Below, piece after piece: positions 59,647 through 64,000 of a stretch of DNA of 64,000 bases. Source of the DNA: Aralia elata. Lineage: Eukaryota > Streptophyta > Magnoliopsida > Apiales > Araliaceae. Each line of letters begins with the position of its first letter. Position 1 is the stretch's first letter. The stretch lies in contig CM068383.1 of assembly GCA_034770075.1 (NCBI GenBank), forward strand, positions 11,559,778 to 11,623,777, written 5' to 3'. The position numbers and the translations under genes were made by a program. A model generated the notes under the pieces. The model searched no databases, had not been told where the DNA came from, and saw nothing but the letters and a program-made list of their open reading frames with translations.

Positions 59647-61844
59647 CACTACTACAATACAGTAAATAGATAACGCGTAAAAAACGTTGTGGTTTCTATA
59701 AGAAAAACGTCGTGGTTAAGGGTGTCATCTATTTGACACCCTTATACAACGCTTTTAAAACGTTGTAGTTTGATACATTACACAACGTTTTTTTTATAAA
59801 AAACGTTGTAGTTTGACATATTACACAACAATTTTTTCCTAAAAATGTTTTGTTTGACACATTACACATTACACACATTACACAAGTACCTATAATATTA
59901 ATTGTGTCAATACGAAACAAGGATTGTTAATGCCATGATATAGCTAAAAACGCTTTAAATTCTCATTTTAACCAAAATATATCAAATATTCTAAGTTTCA
60001 AAATACATCCCAATAATACCATACGTTTACAGTTTCAAATTCACTTTTCAATATAATTACAACGACATTGAATACATCCATAACATTTATGCTCACAGTT
60101 TGGTGGGCTTGATCCTATTCTCCCCACCACCACTGTCAGGCCTTCTACTTCCCATTTCAATGACGACGTTGATGCTTCTTCATTGCTCATGTTGCTGCTG
60201 CTTCTTCATTGCTCATGTTGCTGCTTGTTATGTAATTCACCTTTATGTAACACACACAAATAATAATAAGTTTTAACATTTTACACTTTTGAGACTTATA
60301 TGAGAGAAATAGCCATTAGAAATGCATGTAATTGCTAACAATTAGAAGATAATAGGGTCTATATATAAATACAGTAAAGCCTCCACAGAGAAACTAAGGT
60401 TTTAGACATGTAGGGAAATACCAAAATACTTTTAAAGTCCAAGGAGAGTATTTTTATTATTTCCTGTCCCCTGATATTTCTTGGAACTCAATTAAGGCTT
60501 AAAGTAATGGTTTGCACCAAATAGTTCCTCCTTAAGCAACTCTGCTCACATCTCATCCACTTTCTCATATCTCATCAACTTCAAATTAGTATCTAGAAAA
60601 TCATAAACTTCTCAATTCAGCTTTCTCAAGTTAATTAGACTGCAATAGATAAACTCATTATGCTAGAGGCAAAGCAGGTAATATTGAGCAGAACTAAAGA
60701 AATTTTAATGAAAATTTTGATATTTAGTTGGCCACAGTTTGATTCAGCAGAACCCCGCAATCCATCCGCAACAACTCAAACAATTACCAAATGACTAAGC
60801 CCTAAAATGGCTTTATCAGTTCCAACCACACTAGCAACAACCAATGTTCTCACAAGCAGCAACATCAGTTGCAAATAATTTTAAAAGCTAAGCTGAATAC
60901 AAATTTTGTGCACTGCTATTACCTAATTATAGATCTGCTGAATGGTCTTTAAGGTCATTCATATGACTACAGTTCAATTAAAACTCGGTTCCCTCGTCTC
61001 TCTCCTATAAATCAAAACAAAAAAAAATCTGAAATTGGAGTAGCATGCATTTTTGGGCTATCCCTGCTGTCACTGCAGGAACACTCGAAAGGAAAACTAA
61101 ACAAAATCTATTATGGCCATCTCTCCTCACTTTCTTCCATATCACAAAAGTATGCATTGCAGTAAAAACCACTTTTTAGTGCCTTGACCAAATAAACACA
61201 TTAACTACAAAAGCGTAAAAATCAAGCAAAATCACAATCTTCATCTCTTCAAGCTATAACCAATCCCAAGCAAACTTCAAAATAATGTACTGGCTTGTCT
61301 TGATGACATAACTTAAAAACTTAGATCATTTTTGTTCAAGTAATAATAAGACTACTGTTACAGATATCACAGAAAACAATACATTATACAGAAAGATTGA
61401 AGACAGAAATAGATGAGAACAATAACATTTCCAATGTATAATAGTAACCTTGCAAGCCTGCATTTCTGAGAGACATAGAGAGAACAACAACAGGTAATAT
61501 TTTCAAGCAATCCATATATCTTATTCATTGATAATCATTTCACTATACTTGGAAGTTTTATATGCACAGTTTCAATTCATCACAACAAATAAGTTATTCA
61601 TTGTCAAGTTGTTTTTCCACTAGACACCATGTACAATGACAATAAAGTGGATTCTTGTAGTCATAGACTTTGAAGGAAACACTAAAATAGGCAAAAAATA
61701 AAGCATGTCATCAGTTTTAATAAATATTATGGAAAAGAGTTCACAAACAAACCTGTTCTAGGTTTATTCTGTATAGATCTGGAGAAGAGATTTACAGGAG
61801 AGAAAATTATGTGTCTGGCTTATAATACGCGATGGAGATTTATG

Positions 61845-61961
61845 GACGTGACTACATGGAGTCCAGCGGGGAGGTTATTCCAGGTTGAATACGCGATGGA
61901 GGCGGTGAAGCAAGGGTTGGCGGCGATTGGTCTCCGATCCAAGACTCATGTGGTGCTCGCT
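61845..61961 (+). pseudogene. PAF1: captured proteasome alpha-1 (PAF1) first exon
   Basis: This reads 39 residues without a break, DVTTWSPAGRLFQVEYAMEA then VKQGLAAIGLRSKTHVVLA, the N-terminal gate region and first helix of 20S proteasome subunit alpha type-1. Only the first few residues of the native exon (the sequence before DVTTW) are replaced by element-derived sequence, which supplies an in-frame ATG at 61809. Identity ends at the expected exon 1 boundary (HVVLA) and runs into unrelated sequence with a stop at 62070. No other proteasome exon is present. It is a fragment, not a working subunit. A chimeric 87-residue product is possible if transcribed. Confidence 0.88.
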
Positions 61962-62157
61962 TATATAATCTATCGTATTGTTGTAAACCATTTAGATTCC
62001 TTTTTCTTTTCGATCGTTGTTGGCCATTTAGGGGTTGGGTATGAGATTTACGGTTGGGTACGAGAGATTTAGGGCTGGCTATAAGAGATTTAGGGGAGTA
62101 GAGAGGATCGAGTTTTGGGGGAAAAATGACTGATAGCTTTAGCCGAGATCGGGAAGA

Positions 62158-62182
62158 AGGAGAGAGAGAGAGAGAGAGAAAG
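62158..62182. repeat. GA microsatellite
   Basis: A (GA)n tract between the captured exon and the right terminus of the CACTA-type element. It might be captured 5' leader of a gene, since plant leaders are often CT/GA-rich. Confidence 0.8.
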
Positions 62183-62405
62183 CTATTTGTTATGCCGTGT
62201 TTTTTACATAGACAACGTTTTTTGAAAGAAAACGTTATAATTTTAAAATCAAAAATTTCCCCTACATTTTTGTATACCCAACTACAACACTTTATCAAAA
62301 AACTACAACACTTTCTTAAAAAAGCGTCATGTAAAATAATACCACAACGTTTTTTTTAAAAATGTTGTGGTTTAAGTGTTGTCTATTTACTACTTTGTAC
62401 TAGTG

Positions 62406-64000
62406 ATCATTCTATAATTGTGAAGCAGTATGAATAACTAGGAAGTAAAAGATTCCTTTAAAACTTTTATAGATCTGATTGAGGGGCCATAAAGACCATG
62501 AATTCTTCTAGGCATTATCAGTATTTCAACTGAACACCTTTAGGAGTATTTATCAATCACAAAGACTATAATTACTCCAACTGAGTACTAAATAGTTAAG
62601 GAGATCAACCTTCTGTACTCTATGTATATGCATAACATTTAAACGAGGTACTTAACATTTAAGGAAATCAACCTTCTGTACTCCATATACATGCATAACA
62701 TTTACTTAGGGGATTGTTCACCTCAGCCTTAGAAATCATCTTTTTCGCACCAGAACAATTGGATTGGAAACACATTAAGATAAATTATACGAAGTAATTG
62801 TATCTTTCTCACATCAGTCTAGCCGAAACAATTGGCATATACTAGCATTATAATCTTTTTCATGAATCATGACCCTCGAAATTTAAACATTTTTTCATAA
62901 AATCAAAAATCATTTTATGACTTCATGATACCGCAACATATAACGATGTGTTGATGGTTCTATGACCATATCCACACTTTGTTATCGTGCGTTGAGGATT
63001 CCGTCATTTGATCATATCCACACCAGGTTCCATGGTATAGTAACGATCTCATAAATACATTTTGATAATTTATAAGCACATTTTGATAATTTTAAATCAC
63101 TTTGTTTAGCCGATACAACTAGCATAGACATCCGAACAATCGCACTTTTTAAAAACTTATCGGTTTAAAAAATCGACACAATCTTTAAAATAAAAACACA
63201 TATACGCATAATCGCATGATTTTAAGAATTCTGAGATCTAGCATAGCTAGATGATTTAGAATATCCTAAAACCTCAAATATCTCTAAATTTCCTTCTTTT
63301 CCTTAGCATCTCTTAACTATACCTAGTTCATCAAACTTACCACACAATATGAGTTCAGGAACTTACCACAATCATATGAGTTTAGGAACTTATCTTAGTC
63401 AGACCAAAGACGTCCATTCGCTTAGGGGTTTAAAAATATACCATATGATTATGAGTCATGAACTTACCATATGTATGAGTTTTTAAGAACTCGCACTTAG
63501 CCTTAACCTTCTCTACCTATCAGATATGCATATGAGGAAAGAATCACCTTCCCACCATATAGATAACTAATAGTGTTTAACCTTGACATTCTCTACCTAT
63601 TAGCTATGCATATGAGGAAGAATCACCTTACCATCATATAGATAACTAATAGAGCAACCACAAATTTCACTGATTATCAAAATAGGAAGCTAAGTGGTCG
63701 TTAGACCAAGCACTACTTCCCTACCCATACAAGGAATTCGTTTAACTTAGCCATTAAATTGAGTCCTCAGTAGAAATCCACAATTCTTAACTTCTTCATA
63801 GTTTACTTTGGATTACTATATCCATAATTTAGCAATTTCTACTCATTACGAGTGTAATTTTAACCACTTCGGTTAAATTATTTCACGGTCTAGCATCCTC
63901 TGCAAGACTTTGCAGAATCTTATTTAAGACCTTTTTTTCCGATTCTTTTCACTTCCTTGAGTCAGGAGACTCAGGATTAAACTCTTTATTTCTTCTCAAG
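62406..64000. other. no gene; short tandem duplications
   Basis: 62595-62641 and 62658-62704 are near copies (63-base period; AATCAACCTTCTGTACTC). 63504-63573 and 63584-63652 are near copies (80-base period; TCTCTACCTAT...GCATATGAGGAA). Phrases such as ATGAGTTTAGGAACTTA also recur at 63350-63490. The texture resembles a long gypsy LTR, but no ends are visible before the window stops. Confidence 0.45.

Larger units (their letters stand above)
59647..62405. mobile_element. non-autonomous CACTA-type element carrying a gene fragment
   Basis: The left end CACTACTACAATACAGTAAA and the right end (reverse complement CACTAGTACAAAGTAGTAAA) match closely and continue as ATAGAYAAC. Both subterminal zones carry many copies of AAACGTTGTRGTTT or its complement: about four on the left within 180 bases and about five on the right within 190. 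This arrangement is typical of CACTA transposons. No transposase is recognised in 2.76 kb. Flanking triplets are TAA and ATC, so the 3-bp target duplication is not preserved or the ends are slightly off. It has acquired a proteasome alpha-1 exon. Confidence 0.75.

Noticed and set aside
61852..62298. 148-codon ORF on the minus strand overlapping the PAF1 exon
   Set aside because: It is antisense to the real PAF1 match and its Lys/Ser/Pro runs come from a GA repeat and the exon's complement; no family resemblance.

Overview
The window is nuclear DNA of a flowering plant, probably a eudicot: AT-rich, no intact single-copy gene, and dominated by LTR retrotransposons of plant-specific lineages. 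Fragments of three plant genes (an R2R3-MYB, aspartokinase/homoserine dehydrogenase, proteasome alpha-1) lie between or inside the elements. The species cannot be named from the sequence. All assignments come from reading sequence and translations by eye; no database search was run.

Layout: 1-6712 is the 3' part of a decayed SIRE-type Ty1/copia element (+) with an accessory ORF after pol and a 1.24 kb 3' LTR. 7146-9689 is a relic of a subgroup-18 (GAMYB-like) R2R3-MYB gene, cut by a 2.0 kb solo LTR flanked by TCAAG. 11026-22440 is a young Ty1/copia element (-) with a full-length 1366-codon gag-pol. It is split by a 6.8 kb non-autonomous gag-only Ty3/gypsy element of Tat/Ogre type (11289-18106, duplication CTCCT) that landed on the copia stop codon. 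24914-25635 holds two MITEs. 26639-40942 is a gag-only Ty3/gypsy element of probable Tekay/Del type (-) with 3.2 kb LTRs and AATAA duplications. Its 3' LTR is interrupted by a Tork-like Ty1/copia element (29385-34399, duplication TAGAA). 40948-42867 is a truncated Athila pol end, followed by an 11-copy 20-bp minisatellite and a TATA-bearing segment.

43949-48773 is the youngest element: a Ty1/copia element (-) with two 275-bp LTRs that read as identical and TGCAG duplications, whose gag-pol is broken only by four one-base indels in mononucleotide runs. 49890-50290 is an RNase H-like (RVT_3) relic. 50945-55381 is probably a solo Tekay-like LTR. 55615-56199 is an AK-HSDH gene fragment with a local tandem duplication. 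58152-58487 is one end of a CACTA-type element. 59315-59400 is a tRNA-derived SINE-like head. 59647-62405 is a non-autonomous CACTA-type element that has captured the first exon of the proteasome alpha-1 (PAF1) gene. The last 1.6 kb has only short tandem duplications.

The elements do not form a pathway; they are successive nested insertions. The points of most interest are the captured PAF1 exon, two independent gag-only non-autonomous elements, the insertion that swaps a stop codon, the homopolymer frameshifts inside a brand-new element, and an inverted segment between the LTRs of one element.
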